64,000 nucleotides of DNA from Gemmatimonadaceae bacterium (GTDB taxonomy: Bacteria; Gemmatimonadota; Gemmatimonadetes; Gemmatimonadales; Gemmatimonadaceae). Below are positions 48,034 to 57,078 of this stretch, piece after piece. The DNA lies in assembly GCA_020851035.1 (NCBI GenBank), contig JADZDM010000001.1:62001-126000 (forward strand), in the 5' to 3' direction. A program made the position numbers and the translations under genes. The notes below the pieces were generated by a model. The model was not told the DNA's origin. It did no database searches and saw only the letters and a program-made list of their open reading frames with translations. Every line of letters begins with the position of its first letter. Positions within the stretch are counted from its first letter, which is position 1.

Positions 48034-48711
48034 TCACCGAGTGATGCGATACAAGGTGATCGTGTGAATGTGCGCGCCTGCCTCGATGGGCACCTTGGCC
48101 ACGGTCTCGCAGCCGAGCGCGTGGGACGCACACCAGTCGGGGAGGGAGGCGGCGCCGACGCGGCCGGGGTCGGCGATCCAGCCTTCGCCCCTGGGGCCGA
48201 GTGACTGCGCCATCACGCGGGCGATGAGCGGCGCGTTGCGCTGCTCGTAGAGCACGTCGCTGGCGACGATCAGGTCGTAGCCGCGCAGGTCGGACGGCCA
48301 GGCGTTCCAGTCTGCACAGCGCACCGTGATGTCCACCTGCGCGTTGCGCCAGCAGTTGGCGCGGGCGAAGAGGGGACTGTCGGCGTAGTAGTCGGTGGCC
48401 GTGACCGTGAAGCCGGCGCGCACCGCCGCCGTGGCCACCGCGCCGCTGCCGCAGCCCAGCTCCAGCAGGGTTCGCCCCTCGCCGCGCAGGCCGCGGAGGA
48501 AACGCGCCAGCACCACCGCCGAGGGCCAGAGGTCGGCCCAGTAGGGCAGCCGGTCGTCGATCGCGAAGTCCTGCTCCGAGATCAGGTCGTCGGCGTTGGC
48601 GGGGTGCAGGATCTGCACGACCTCCTCGGCCGCGATCGTGACCGGCGACTCGATCGTGCGGAACCGCTCGCGCAGGTCGGTCTCGAGCTCGTTCACGGTC
48701 AATACGTCCAC
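48034..48711 (-). CDS. class I SAM-dependent methyltransferase
   Basis: 225 residues from GTG 48711 (VDVLTVNELETDLRERFRTI), overlapping the moeA end by 13 nt. The motif I loop LLELGCGSGAVATAAVRAGF binds SAM, and VTATDYYADSP and DLIVASDVLYEQRNAPLIAR follow, as in the METTL21/ prmA-like lysine methyltransferase group. Substrate likely a protein or small molecule. Last gene of the minus-strand operon; its end is bordered by a palindromic element. Confidence 0.85.
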   Translation of the reverse strand: MDVLTVNELETDLRERFRTIESPVTIAAEEVVQILHPANADDLISEQDFAIDDRLPYWADLWPSAVVLARFLRGLRGEGRTLLELGCGSGAVATAAVRAGFTVTATDYYADSPLFARANCWRNAQVDITVRCADWNAWPSDLRGYDLIVASDVLYEQRNAPLIARVMAQSLGPRGEGWIADPGRVGAASLPDWCASHALGCETVAKVPIEAGAHIHTITLYRITR

Positions 48712-49967
48712 GGCACCGCCCGTTGCGGGAAGAATCCTGGCACGAGCAGCAGTGCGCGCACCGTGGCCCCGGCCGGAAGATACGACACATCGTGCGGCAC
48801 GATCAGCAGCGCGGTCGCCGCGACCATCGAGGTCAGCATCCCCGACCCCTGCGGCCCGGTGAGGTGTGCCACGCCGTCCTCGTCCACCACCGCCCGCAGG
48901 AAGTGCGTGAGGCCGCCCGCGGTGGTCACCGGCGAGGCGAGTCGCACCGCCACCGCACTCCGCTCGGTCACCCCGTGGCGCCCCATGATGCGCAGCGCCG
49001 GCCGCACGAATACCTCGAACGTCACCAGCGCCGAGACCGGGTTGCCCGGCAGCCCGAACCAGGGCCGGCCGCCCAGCAGGCCGAAGCCGAAGGGCCCGCC
49101 GGGCCGCATCCGCACCCGCCAGAAGTCGAGCGTCGCGCCGAGCCGCTGCACCACGTCGCGCGTGTAGTCGAAGGCCCCGACGCTGATGCCGCCGCACGTC
49201 ACCAGGGCATCGAACGGCGGCGCGCCCGTGATCCGCTCGGCGATGGCCGCCGGGTCGTCGCGGGCGATGCCAAGGTCCACCGGCTCGCCACCCGCCTCCT
49301 CGATCGCGGCCGCCAGCGCATAGCCGTTGGTGTCGATGATCCGCTGCCCTGCCAGCACCTCGTCGAAGCGGTCCACGTCCACCAGCTCGTTGCCCGACGT
49401 GAGGATCGCGATGCGGGGACGTCGTGCCACGCGCACCGCGCTGCGGCCCGCGGCAGCGGCGATGGCCACGTGTGGTGCCCGCAGCGTGTCTCCGGCCGAG
49501 AGCAGCGGCTGGCCCTGCATGAAGTCCTCGCCGCGCGGCCGGATGTTCGCACCGGCATCGCGGTCGCTGCGGATGGTGACCTGCAGCGCGCCGGCATCGG
49601 TGTCCTCCACCCGCACCACGCTGTCGATGCCGTCGGGCACCGGCGCACCGGTCATGATCCGCCACGCGGTGCCGCGCGGCACCGCGCCTGGCGCGCGGTC
49701 GCCGGCCGCGATCGTCCCCGCCACCGGTAGCGTGACCGGCGACTCCGCCGTCGCGCCGCGCACGTCGTCGGCGTGCACCGCATAGCCATCCATGGCACTG
49801 TTGCGCCACGCCGGGTGCGTGTGGCGTGCCTCGATCGTCTCCTGCAGCACGCGGCCGGCCGCCTCCCGCACCGGCACGGACTCCCACGCCACCGCGCAGT
49901 CCTCGGCCGTGCGCAGGATCCGCGCGACGGCCTCCTCCACCGGAAGGCGCGGCCCGCGCGCCGTCAC
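48699..49967 (-). CDS. moeA: molybdopterin molybdotransferase
   Basis: 422 residues. The N-terminal domain has WRNSAMDGYAVHADDV, IMTGAPVPDGIDSVVRVEDT and RPRGEDFMQGQ; the central MoCF domain has RIAILTSGNELVD, IDTNGYALAAAIEEAGGEPV and VTCGGISVGAFDYTRDVV; and GFGLLGGRPWFGLPGNPVSA completes the MoeA signature. It inserts molybdate into adenylated molybdopterin. It is encoded in the same operon as MobA. The moeA start overlaps the end of dacB by 4 nt. Confidence 0.95.
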   Translation of the reverse strand: MTARGPRLPVEEAVARILRTAEDCAVAWESVPVREAAGRVLQETIEARHTHPAWRNSAMDGYAVHADDVRGATAESPVTLPVAGTIAAGDRAPGAVPRGTAWRIMTGAPVPDGIDSVVRVEDTDAGALQVTIRSDRDAGANIRPRGEDFMQGQPLLSAGDTLRAPHVAIAAAAGRSAVRVARRPRIAILTSGNELVDVDRFDEVLAGQRIIDTNGYALAAAIEEAGGEPVDLGIARDDPAAIAERITGAPPFDALVTCGGISVGAFDYTRDVVQRLGATLDFWRVRMRPGGPFGFGLLGGRPWFGLPGNPVSALVTFEVFVRPALRIMGRHGVTERSAVAVRLASPVTTAGGLTHFLRAVVDEDGVAHLTGPQGSGMLTSMVAATALLIVPHDVSYLPAGATVRALLLVPGFFPQRAVPWTY

Positions 49968-51520
49968 GGGGCGCTGCGCCGCAGTGTCACCAGCCGCTCC
50001 AGCAGCAGGTCCTGGATCCGGTCGATCTCGCGATTGGGCACCGTGAAGTTGTTGGCGATGAGCGAGATGAGGAGGAGTTCGCCGTCGGCAGTGGTCACGT
50101 ACCCCGACAGCGCACGGGCCTTGTCGATGGTGCCGGTCTTGGCCTGCACGCGCCCCTGCGCAACGCCGCGCATCCGGTTGCGCAGCGTGCCGTCCTGGCC
50201 CGCCACCGGCAGCGCATCGCGGTACACCGCGAACGTGCTGCTCCGCCGCATGGTATCGAGCACCTGCAGGATCGTGCGCGGCGTGACGTAGTCGTGACGC
50301 GAGAGCCCGCTGCCGTCACGCACCACCCGCCCGTCCGGACGGACGCCCCAGGCATCGAGCTGCCGCTCCACCACGCGTCGCGCGCTGTCCGGGGTGCCCG
50401 ACCCGGTCACCTCGAGCCCCAGCGTGCGGTACAGCACCTCGGCGAGCTGGTTCTGCGAGAGTTTCTGCATGGCCGGCAGCACCGCGCTGAGCGGGAGTGA
50501 CCGGAGCACCACCACGGTGTCGGGACCGACATCCTGGCGCCGCGCGGCGCCGCGCCCGCGCACCGTGATCCCGGCCCGGGTCAGCGCCTCGGTCACGGCC
50601 GCGACGTACGTCACGCGGTCGTCCGGCTGCGCCGCGGTGAACGCCAGGCTGTCGCCCGCGGCGATGCTGCCCCGCAACGCGATCCCCGGCACCGCCGCCG
50701 AGTCGCGCCACCACTCGACGTGCGGTGCGCCGCTGCCTGCCGCACGCACGGTGACGGTGGAACGCAGCACGGGTGTCGTGCGCGCCGGCGCCGTGACCAC
50801 GCACGCCGCGCGCCCGGGCCGCGCACACCCGGTGACGTGCACCTCGGTGAAGCCCTCGTTGAACAGCAGCTCCGTCACGCCGGCGCCGTAGTCTTCGGCC
50901 AGGTCGTCCCAGTCCCAGCCGTAGCCGTGGGGGCTGCCCGGAAAGGCCTGCGTCGGCGAAGGACGCACACGGCCGGTGATGTGGCGCACACCGGCCGTGC
51001 GCAGTGCCGCGACCAGCGGGTCGAAGCCGCCCAGTGCGGCGCCGCGCAGCGCGGTCGAGATGCTCGGATCGCCGGTGCCGGTCACGACCAGGTCACCGCG
51101 CAGTTCGCCGCGCACGATCGGCCCCGTGCGCGTGAACGTGGTGCGCCACTGGTAGCCGGGGCCGAGCGTCGCGAGGGCGACGGCTGCCGTGAGCAGCTTC
51201 TGGTTCGACGCCGGCATCACCAGCCGGTCGGCGTGCACGCTGGCGAGCGTGTCACCACGCTGCGGCGCGACGACGAGGATCCCCCAGTGTGCATTGGCGA
51301 ACTGCGGCAGCGCCACCAGCGAGTCGACGAACGGCTGCAGCAAGAACGGCGCGGACGGGGATGGCGGTGCGGCCGGTACCGGTGCGGCGGGTACCGGTGC
51401 GGCGACCGGCGACGGGATGGCCGCCGGCGCGGGCGCCGTCGCAGCCACGGGCACGCTGCGGCTGCTGCAGCCCGCCAGCAGCAGCACGGGTGCCGTGAGG
51501 AGGCAACGCAGTCGGGGCAT
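49964..51520 (-). CDS. dacB: D-alanyl-D-alanine carboxypeptidase/endopeptidase (PBP4, S13)
   Basis: 518 residues from MPRLRCLLTAPVLLLAGCSS; lipobox LLAGC (Cys18) and a Pro/Ala linker suggest a lipid-anchored periplasmic protein. Active-site motifs: Ser105-x-x-Lys in VMPASNQKLLTAAVA, SxN in KLSQNQLAEVLY, and KTG in VQAKTGTIDKARALSGYV. The family trims or cleaves peptidoglycan peptides. It lies inside an operon of cofactor genes. An upstream extension to 51574 is open but contains no secretion signal. Confidence 0.93.
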   Translation of the reverse strand: MPRLRCLLTAPVLLLAGCSSRSVPVAATAPAPAAIPSPVAAPVPAAPVPAAPPSPSAPFLLQPFVDSLVALPQFANAHWGILVVAPQRGDTLASVHADRLVMPASNQKLLTAAVALATLGPGYQWRTTFTRTGPIVRGELRGDLVVTGTGDPSISTALRGAALGGFDPLVAALRTAGVRHITGRVRPSPTQAFPGSPHGYGWDWDDLAEDYGAGVTELLFNEGFTEVHVTGCARPGRAACVVTAPARTTPVLRSTVTVRAAGSGAPHVEWWRDSAAVPGIALRGSIAAGDSLAFTAAQPDDRVTYVAAVTEALTRAGITVRGRGAARRQDVGPDTVVVLRSLPLSAVLPAMQKLSQNQLAEVLYRTLGLEVTGSGTPDSARRVVERQLDAWGVRPDGRVVRDGSGLSRHDYVTPRTILQVLDTMRRSSTFAVYRDALPVAGQDGTLRNRMRGVAQGRVQAKTGTIDKARALSGYVTTADGELLLISLIANNFTVPNREIDRIQDLLLERLVTLRRSAP

Positions 51521-51524
51521 CACG

Positions 51525-52172
51525 TCAGGGCGAAGTCCGGGGCAGCCAGGCCAGCGCGCGGCGCAGGTCGTCACGCGTGTTCACGTTGTGGAAGATGCGC
51601 TCCGCCTCGGCGTCGCGCAGGTGCTCCGCCACCGGCCAGCGCACGCCACGCACGGCGTGCAGGAGTGCGTGGCCGGCACGTTCGTTCGCCGCGAGCAGCG
51701 TGGCCGCGCTGGCGGCGCATGACGGCGCCCAGGCGGCGCAGAGCGGCTCGGCGGTGCCGTCGGGGTGCACGGGCACGCAGGCCGTGGCGCCGGCTTCCAC
51801 CACCCGGGCCAGTGCCGCGAGGAGTGCGGTGGTCACGAACGGCAGGTCCCACGCGCAGACGATCACCGTCGCATCGCCGGCAGCCTGGAACGCAGCGGCG
51901 AGCGCGGCGAGCGCGCCACGCCCCGGCACCGCGTCCGGCACCGCGTCCGGCACCACCCGTAACGCGGGGAACCAGCCCACGGCGTCCGGATCGTTCGCCG
52001 CCACGATCACCTCGTCGCCGTTCCGGTCGCAGCAACCCTGCAGTGCGGCCAGGGCGCCGTCACACAGGCGGCCGTCGCCGAATGGCGCGAGGCCCTTTGG
52101 CGCGCCGCCGAACCGCGTGCCGGCACCGCCGGCGAGGAGGACACCGCACCGCCGGCGACGCCCGCTGGTCAC
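51525..52172 (-). CDS. mobA: molybdenum cofactor guanylyltransferase
   Basis: 215 residues, GTG start on the queD stop. CGVLLAGGAGTRFGGAPKGL is the nucleotide-binding signature of MobA-like NTP transferases; IVCAWDLPFVT supplies the catalytic Asp region, and NVNTRDDLRRALAWL is the typical end. The enzyme adds GMP to Mo-molybdopterin. A PDAVPDAV duplication (two repeats of a 12-bp unit) sits in the middle. Confidence 0.88.
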   Translation of the reverse strand: MTSGRRRRCGVLLAGGAGTRFGGAPKGLAPFGDGRLCDGALAALQGCCDRNGDEVIVAANDPDAVGWFPALRVVPDAVPDAVPGRGALAALAAAFQAAGDATVIVCAWDLPFVTTALLAALARVVEAGATACVPVHPDGTAEPLCAAWAPSCAASAATLLAANERAGHALLHAVRGVRWPVAEHLRDAEAERIFHNVNTRDDLRRALAWLPRTSP

Positions 52173-52597
52173 GCCGGCTCGAAGGTCGCGCTGAGCGTGG
52201 AGTCCTCGGCCACCACCACGCGCGTCACCTGCACACCCTCCGGCAGTCGCGCCTGCACGCAGCCGGCGATGAAGCGCGCCAGTTCCTCCCCGGTCGGTAC
52301 GAGCCCCTGCACCTCGTCGAACTCCGGGAGGTCGAGGTTGATGTTGCGGTGGTCGAAGCGCGCGCGGACCTCCTCCTGCAGCACCCGGTCGAGCAGGCCG
52401 AGGTCGACCAGCATGCCGGTGGAGGCATTCACCGCACCGGTCACGCTCACGTCGCAGGTGTAGCTGTGCCCGTGGTAGTTCGGGCGGGCGCAGAGGCCGA
52501 AGGCGGCCTCGTTGGTCGCCTCGTCCCACTGCGGTCGCCGGTAGCGGTGGGCGGCCGCGAACTGCACACGCCGCGTGAGCGTGGTGCGCCCGGTCAT
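52169..52597 (-). CDS. queD: 6-carboxytetrahydropterin synthase-like protein (PTPS/QueD family)
   Basis: 142 residues. Zinc ligands: His in FAAAHRY and HGHSYTCDVSV; the Cys in FGLCARPNYHGHSY and the Asp/His pair in RFDHRNINLDLPEF with GLVPTGEELARFIAG complete the PTPS fold, and the final Glu in VVVAEDSTLSATFE. It belongs to the pterin/7-deazaguanine (queuosine) pathway, or to a tetrahydropterin route. No other queuosine genes are present here, so the pathway call is family-based. Confidence 0.85.
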   Translation of the reverse strand: MTGRTTLTRRVQFAAAHRYRRPQWDEATNEAAFGLCARPNYHGHSYTCDVSVTGAVNASTGMLVDLGLLDRVLQEEVRARFDHRNINLDLPEFDEVQGLVPTGEELARFIAGCVQARLPEGVQVTRVVVAEDSTLSATFEPA

Positions 52598-53304
52598 CGC
52601 CGCCCGATCTGCCGTGTGAGGCCGAGCGTGAGCAGGGTGTTGCGCGTCCAGCTGCTCTTCGCCGTGGTGATGCGCGGCACGCCGACGGTACTGTCGCGGA
52701 AGGTCTGCGGGTACGGCACGCTGTAGAAGTGGTTCGACAGGTCGGCCCGCAGCGTCCACCGCGACGTGAGCGGGGCGTACTTCACGCCGAATCCGAGCAC
52801 GGGGCTGAAGCGGGTGCCGAACCGGAACTGCGACGAGTCGCTGACTTCGCGGTTGTCGGTCACGAGCCCGACACCGGCCGTCACGCTCGGGATCAGCGAG
52901 CGCCAGCTCCGGTTGCCGGTGAGCAGCAGCGTGAAGGCGGCATCCCACATCCACAGCGGCTGCGACACGTGCCCGCCGATGCGTTGTGCGGCCGGGAGGC
53001 CGGGTTGCAGGATGTCGCGGCCGGCCGACTGGCGCAGCACGGTGGAGGTGAAGGCGAGCGGGCTGGCGCCAAGGTTCACGTCGTAGCGGAGGCCGTACAC
53101 CATGCCGCCACGCGGGGCGGCGCCGACCTTGTCCTTGCCGCCGAGCGACTGCCCGACGATGAGCGACACGTCCTGGCGCTTCTCGACGTCACGGAACGGG
53201 CTGTTCTCGGGCAGGTTGCCCACCTGTGCGCGCAGCGCCGGCGCGCAGGTGGCGAGGGCGACGAGGGCGCCGGCGACGAGGGTGCGACTGCGGCGAGCCG
53301 TCAT
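52594..53304 (-). CDS. hypothetical outer-membrane beta-barrel-like protein
   Basis: 236 residues. Signal peptide ends APALRAQ. Alternating aromatic strands (GLRYDVNLGASPLAFTSTVL; GFGVKYAPLTSRWTLRADLS; LLTLGLTRQIGRR) fit an eight-to-ten-stranded OmpA/OmpW-like barrel. No closer family recognised. ATGA overlaps on both sides tie it to gpmI and queD, although the functions do not obviously relate. Confidence 0.65.
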   Translation of the reverse strand: MTARRSRTLVAGALVALATCAPALRAQVGNLPENSPFRDVEKRQDVSLIVGQSLGGKDKVGAAPRGGMVYGLRYDVNLGASPLAFTSTVLRQSAGRDILQPGLPAAQRIGGHVSQPLWMWDAAFTLLLTGNRSWRSLIPSVTAGVGLVTDNREVSDSSQFRFGTRFSPVLGFGVKYAPLTSRWTLRADLSNHFYSVPYPQTFRDSTVGVPRITTAKSSWTRNTLLTLGLTRQIGRR

Positions 53305-54869
53305 GCCGGCACCGCGGCAGCGCGGAGGGAGCGCCCGGACATCTCGGGCGGCACGGCCAGGCCGAGCAGGTCGAGCACGGTGGGTCCGACATCACAGAGG
53401 GCACCACCCGCACGCAGCGGGACGGCACCGGCAGCATCGACGATGAGCAATGGAACGGGATTGGTGGTGTGTGCCGTGTGCGGGGCGCCCGTGAGCGGGT
53501 CCACCATCACGTCGGCGTTGCCGTGGTCGGCGGTGAAGATCACGATCGCATTGCCGGCGTCTGCCGCGACGAGGATGCGGCCGATGCACTCGTCCACGGC
53601 CTCCACCGCCGCGATCGCCGCGGGGAGCGAACCGGTGTGCCCGACCATGTCGCAGTTGGCGAAGTTGCAGAGCATGAAGTCGTAGGTCCGGTGCGCCAGC
53701 GCGTCGACGAGCCCGTCGCAGATGCCGCGCGCGCTCATCTCCGGCTGGAGGTCGTAGGTCGCGACCTTCGGACTCGGCACCATGCGGCGCTCCTCCCCGG
53801 CGAACGGCGTCTCGCGCCCGCCGTTGAAGAAGAACGTCACGTGCGGGTACTTCTCGGTCTCGGCGGTGCGGAGCTGCGACATGCCGGCGGCCGCGATCAC
53901 CTCGCCCACCATGTTCGTGAGCTGGGCCGACGGGAACGCGACGGGGTACGTGAAGGTGGGGTCGTACTCCATCATCGTCGTGACCGAGAGTCGCGGCCGG
54001 CCGTCGATGGAGAAGCCGGTGAAGGCCGGCGATGTCAGCGCGTCGCAGAGCTGCCGCATGCGGTCGCTGCGGAAGTTGAAGCAGATCACCACGTCACCGT
54101 CGGCGAGACGGGGGGCGGCGGCACCGGAGGCATCGTGGAGCACGAAGGGTTCGATGAACTCGTCGGTGGTGCCGGCGGCATAGGCCGCCGCGAGCGCGGG
54201 GCCGACACCATCGGCGGTCACCGCGGTGCCGATCCCGGCCACCATGGCCTGGTACCACTTGCCGGTGCGCTCCCATCGGTGATCACGGTCCATGCCGAAG
54301 TACCGCCCGCCGAGCGTGGCGAGTACGGCGCGCCCCGGATACTTCGCGATCTCCGCCTGCGTGTCGGCCAGGAATCCCCGCCCCGAGGTGGGTGGCGTGT
54401 CTCGCCCGTCGAGCAGGCCGTGCACCGCCACGCGGCCCACCTGCTCCCGGCTGGCGAGGTCGAGCAGGGCGAAGAGGTGCTTGTCCAGCGCGTGCACCCC
54501 ACCGTGACCAAGCAGCCCGATCAGGTGCAGGGTGACACCACGGGTGGCGGCGTCACGGCATGCGGCCACCAGGGCCGGGTTGTGGAAGAACGCCCCGGTC
54601 TCGATCGCGGCGCCGATGCGGACGAGGTCCTGCTCCACCACGCGGCCGGCGCCGAGGTTCATGTGGCCGACCTCGCTGTTCCCCATCTGCCCTTCCGGCA
54701 GTCCCACCCGGCGGCCGCTCGCTTCCAGCAGGGTGTGGGGCACCGATCCCATCAGCCGGTCCCAGTTCGGGGTGTCGGCGAGCGCGATGGCGTTGGCGGT
54801 GGTTTCGTCGCGGTACCCCCAGCCGTCGAGCACGACGAGGGCGACGGGGCGGGCGGAAGGCGAGGGCAT
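53301..54869 (-). CDS. gpmI: 2,3-bisphosphoglycerate-independent phosphoglycerate mutase
   Basis: 522 residues. ALVVLDGWGYRDETTANAIA provides the first Mn ligand Asp, PEGQMGNSEVGHMNLGAGRV contains the phosphorylated Ser65, and IVIFTADHGNADVMVDPLTG, HTGSLPAAIAAVE and PVPLLIVD complete the metal sites. A glycolytic enzyme interconverting 3- and 2-phosphoglycerate. First gene of the seven-gene operon; only 36 bp separate it from the divergent SH3-like gene. Confidence 0.97.
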   Translation of the reverse strand: MPSPSARPVALVVLDGWGYRDETTANAIALADTPNWDRLMGSVPHTLLEASGRRVGLPEGQMGNSEVGHMNLGAGRVVEQDLVRIGAAIETGAFFHNPALVAACRDAATRGVTLHLIGLLGHGGVHALDKHLFALLDLASREQVGRVAVHGLLDGRDTPPTSGRGFLADTQAEIAKYPGRAVLATLGGRYFGMDRDHRWERTGKWYQAMVAGIGTAVTADGVGPALAAAYAAGTTDEFIEPFVLHDASGAAAPRLADGDVVICFNFRSDRMRQLCDALTSPAFTGFSIDGRPRLSVTTMMEYDPTFTYPVAFPSAQLTNMVGEVIAAAGMSQLRTAETEKYPHVTFFFNGGRETPFAGEERRMVPSPKVATYDLQPEMSARGICDGLVDALAHRTYDFMLCNFANCDMVGHTGSLPAAIAAVEAVDECIGRILVAADAGNAIVIFTADHGNADVMVDPLTGAPHTAHTTNPVPLLIVDAAGAVPLRAGGALCDVGPTVLDLLGLAVPPEMSGRSLRAAAVPA

Positions 54870-54905
54870 GGATACTGGGTGGGGCGGGGTAGTAATGTCG
54901 TCACC

Positions 54906-55586
54906 ATGACGTCTGCTGAATGTACCCCCCGCCGATGGGCGCTACCATCGACCGTCCGGCCACTCGTGGCTGGCTACACGCTGGCATGCCTGATGTTTCT
55001 TCCGGTGCGGGCGCAGGCACAGGTTCCGGCGCCGGTGGTCCGGCCGGCGGACTCGACGGCGGTGAAGTTCGTGAGCCCCGCGACCATTCCGCTCCGTCCC
55101 GCCACCCGCGCCGACATCCGCACGTCCCCGGACGGCGCGGTGATGGGGACCGTGGTGAATCCCGGCACGATCATCCCGCTGGCCCGGGAGCGCGGCTGGG
55201 TCCGGGTGCGGATGGAGGGGTGGGTGCGGGAGGCCGACCTCCTGCCCGTCGACTCGTCGCTCCGTACGGCCCTCAGCGCCGCCGACCTGCGCGCGGATCC
55301 GGAAGGGTCCCGCGGCAAGCTCGTGCGCTGGAAGGTGGAGGTGCTGGCGTTCCAGCGCGCCGACGCGCTCCGCCGCGAGCTGAGCGTGGGTGAGCCGTAC
55401 CTGCTGGCGAGGGGTCCGGCGGGGGAGAACGCGATGCTCTACCTTGCCCTCCCCGCGGCCCTGGTGGAGGAGGCACGGAGCCTCGCCCCGCTCGCCGTCA
55501 TCCAGGTCACGGCCCGCGTGCGGAGTGGCCGCTCCGCCCCCACGAACGTGCCGATCCTCGACGTCGAGTCGATCACCACGCCATGA
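54906..55586 (+). CDS. secreted SH3-like-domain protein
   Basis: 226 residues. A hydrophobic segment (LVAGYTLACLMFLPVRAQAQ) acts as signal peptide. RTSPDGAVMGTVVNPGTIIP followed by RGWVRVRMEGWVREADLLPV is a bacterial SH3b-type fold used to bind cell-wall peptides. The C-terminal LREVKFQ-like region (KLVRWKVEVLAFQRADALRR) has no family. Stop overlaps the next ATG (ATGA). First gene of a cell-wall run, 36 bp from divergent gpmI. Confidence 0.72.
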   Translation: MTSAECTPRRWALPSTVRPLVAGYTLACLMFLPVRAQAQVPAPVVRPADSTAVKFVSPATIPLRPATRADIRTSPDGAVMGTVVNPGTIIPLARERGWVRVRMEGWVREADLLPVDSSLRTALSAADLRADPEGSRGKLVRWKVEVLAFQRADALRRELSVGEPYLLARGPAGENAMLYLALPAALVEEARSLAPLAVIQVTARVRSGRSAPTNVPILDVESITTP

Positions 55587-56224
55587 CGGACCTGCCCCGC
55601 ACGCCCGCGACCCGCCCGGTGGCCGGCTTCGTCATCGCCGGCGTGCTGCTGCTGGGTGCCGGTGCCGCCGTGCCCGTGCTCCGGGCCCAGCGGGAGTCGC
55701 TGGCGGCCGAGGCGGCCGCGCTGCGCGCGGCGCAGGCAGGCGCCGTGCAGCTCCGCGACTCGCTGCAGGGGCTGACCGGCACGGCCCGCGCGACGCTCGC
55801 GCTGGAACGTGCCCGTGCCGGCGCCCGCGCGGAGCCGAAGCTCCATCTCGTGATCGCCGTGGACAGCGGCACGGTGGCCCTGGTGCGTGACGGCATCACA
55901 CTGCGGTCCATGCCGGCACGCTTTCGCGGCGGCGCACCGGCCACCGGTTCCCAGACGATCGCCCGGATGATCGAGACGGCACCCGAGGTGGCGGCACCGA
56001 CCGTGGATTCGCTCGGCAACCGGATCGCCGCGCCGCCGGCCGAGCGGAAGGTGCAGCGGGTGGCACTCTCCGATGGCACACACCTCGAGGGGGGCGATGC
56101 CGCCGCCGCGCTGCTCGGCGGCACCGAGCCTGGCTCCGGGCCGCGCACCATCATCATCTCGCGCCGCGACTTCAACGCGATCCGGCCGAACCTGGTGCGT
56201 GGGATGCCCGTGGTGCTGTTCTGA
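55583..56224 (+). CDS. hypothetical single-pass protein with coiled coil
   Basis: 213 residues. An N-terminal helix (VAGFVIAGVLLLGAGAAVPV) anchors it, followed by a short Ala/Arg coiled coil (LAAEAAALRAAQAGAVQLRD) and a periplasmic domain (HLVIAVDSGTVALVRDGITL; TIIISRRDFNAIRPNLVRGM) with no recognised family. Note that LHLVIAVDSGTVALVRDG resembles the opening strand of the neighbouring L,D-transpeptidase domain. Start and end overlap adjacent genes (ATGA, TGATG). Confidence 0.65.
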   Translation: MTDLPRTPATRPVAGFVIAGVLLLGAGAAVPVLRAQRESLAAEAAALRAAQAGAVQLRDSLQGLTGTARATLALERARAGARAEPKLHLVIAVDSGTVALVRDGITLRSMPARFRGGAPATGSQTIARMIETAPEVAAPTVDSLGNRIAAPPAERKVQRVALSDGTHLEGGDAAAALLGGTEPGSGPRTIIISRRDFNAIRPNLVRGMPVVLF

Positions 56225-57078
56225 TGCACGCCGTGTCCCGGTTCCTCACGCAGGGCGGATGGGCGGCGTGGTGCGTGAGTGCCCTCGCGCTCGGCGCCAC
56301 CGGCGCCGCCGGCTTCGAGGGGGTGCGCACGGCGCAGGCGGCACAGGTGCGCAACGCCGCGCGCGACGATGGCGCGCGGGATGCCGCAGCGATCACCCGG
56401 ATGCGCGCCGGCCTCACCGCGCTCGGGGACTCGGTGCGTGTGGCGCAGCGCAGCGGCCTGCCGTCCGATGGCCGGCCCGTCATCATCGTGAGCCTCACCG
56501 ACAACCGGCTCTGGGTGCGCGACGCCGGCGTGGAGCTCTTCACCACGCGCGTGGCGAGCGGCAGCGGCCGCACGCTGATCGGGCAGGGGCGCAACCAGAA
56601 GTTCAAGTTCGACACGCCGCGCGGCATGCTCACGGTCAAGAGCAAGGAGACGGCACTGGCCTGGGTGCCACCGGACTGGCACTTCGTGGAACAGGCGGGC
56701 AAGCGGGGACTCGGCATCCTGCGCATGAAGCGCGGGCAGGTGATTCCGGTGTCGGATGGCGTGATCACCACGCGCGGCAGCGAGGTGGTCAAGCGGCATC
56801 GTGACGGGAGCGTCCGGGCGCTCACGGCCAGCGACGGGCGTGAGCTCGCCGCGGGCGGCCGCATCATCATCCCGCCGTTCGGCACCAACGCGCGCCGCTA
56901 CAAGGAGATCCTCGGCACCCATCGCCTCAACCTCGGCGACGGCTACGCGCTGCACGGCACGAATGCCCCGAACACCATCGGGCGCAGCGTGAGCCACGGC
57001 TGCGTGCGACTGCGCAACGAGGACATCGAGACGCTGTACCGCATGATTCCCGTCGGCACCGCGGTGTACATCTATTGA
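56224..57078 (+). CDS. L,D-transpeptidase (YkuD-fold)
   Basis: 284 residues with an N-terminal hydrophobic stretch (WAAWCVSALALGATGAAGFE). The catalytic motif HGTNAPNTIGRSVSHGCVRL with Cys260 and R-L-R-N ending is the YkuD signature; VIIVSLTDNRLWVRD and FDTPRGMLTVKSKETALAWV form the domain. Such enzymes form 3-3 peptidoglycan cross-links or tether lipoprotein. Between the usual strands it has an extended region. Overlaps the preceding gene by one base and the next by TTGA. Confidence 0.92.
   Translation: MHAVSRFLTQGGWAAWCVSALALGATGAAGFEGVRTAQAAQVRNAARDDGARDAAAITRMRAGLTALGDSVRVAQRSGLPSDGRPVIIVSLTDNRLWVRDAGVELFTTRVASGSGRTLIGQGRNQKFKFDTPRGMLTVKSKETALAWVPPDWHFVEQAGKRGLGILRMKRGQVIPVSDGVITTRGSEVVKRHRDGSVRALTASDGRELAAGGRIIIPPFGTNARRYKEILGTHRLNLGDGYALHGTNAPNTIGRSVSHGCVRLRNEDIETLYRMIPVGTAVYIY

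Noticed and set aside
51928-51957. Short tandem repeat in mobA giving PDAVPDAV
   Set aside because: It is an in-frame 12-bp duplication in a loop and needs no special explanation.
53226-54905. Long plus-strand extension upstream of the SH3-like gene
   Set aside because: It is antisense to gpmI; its translation is Arg/Ala/Gly-rich and has no secretion signal. ATG 54906 fits the protein.
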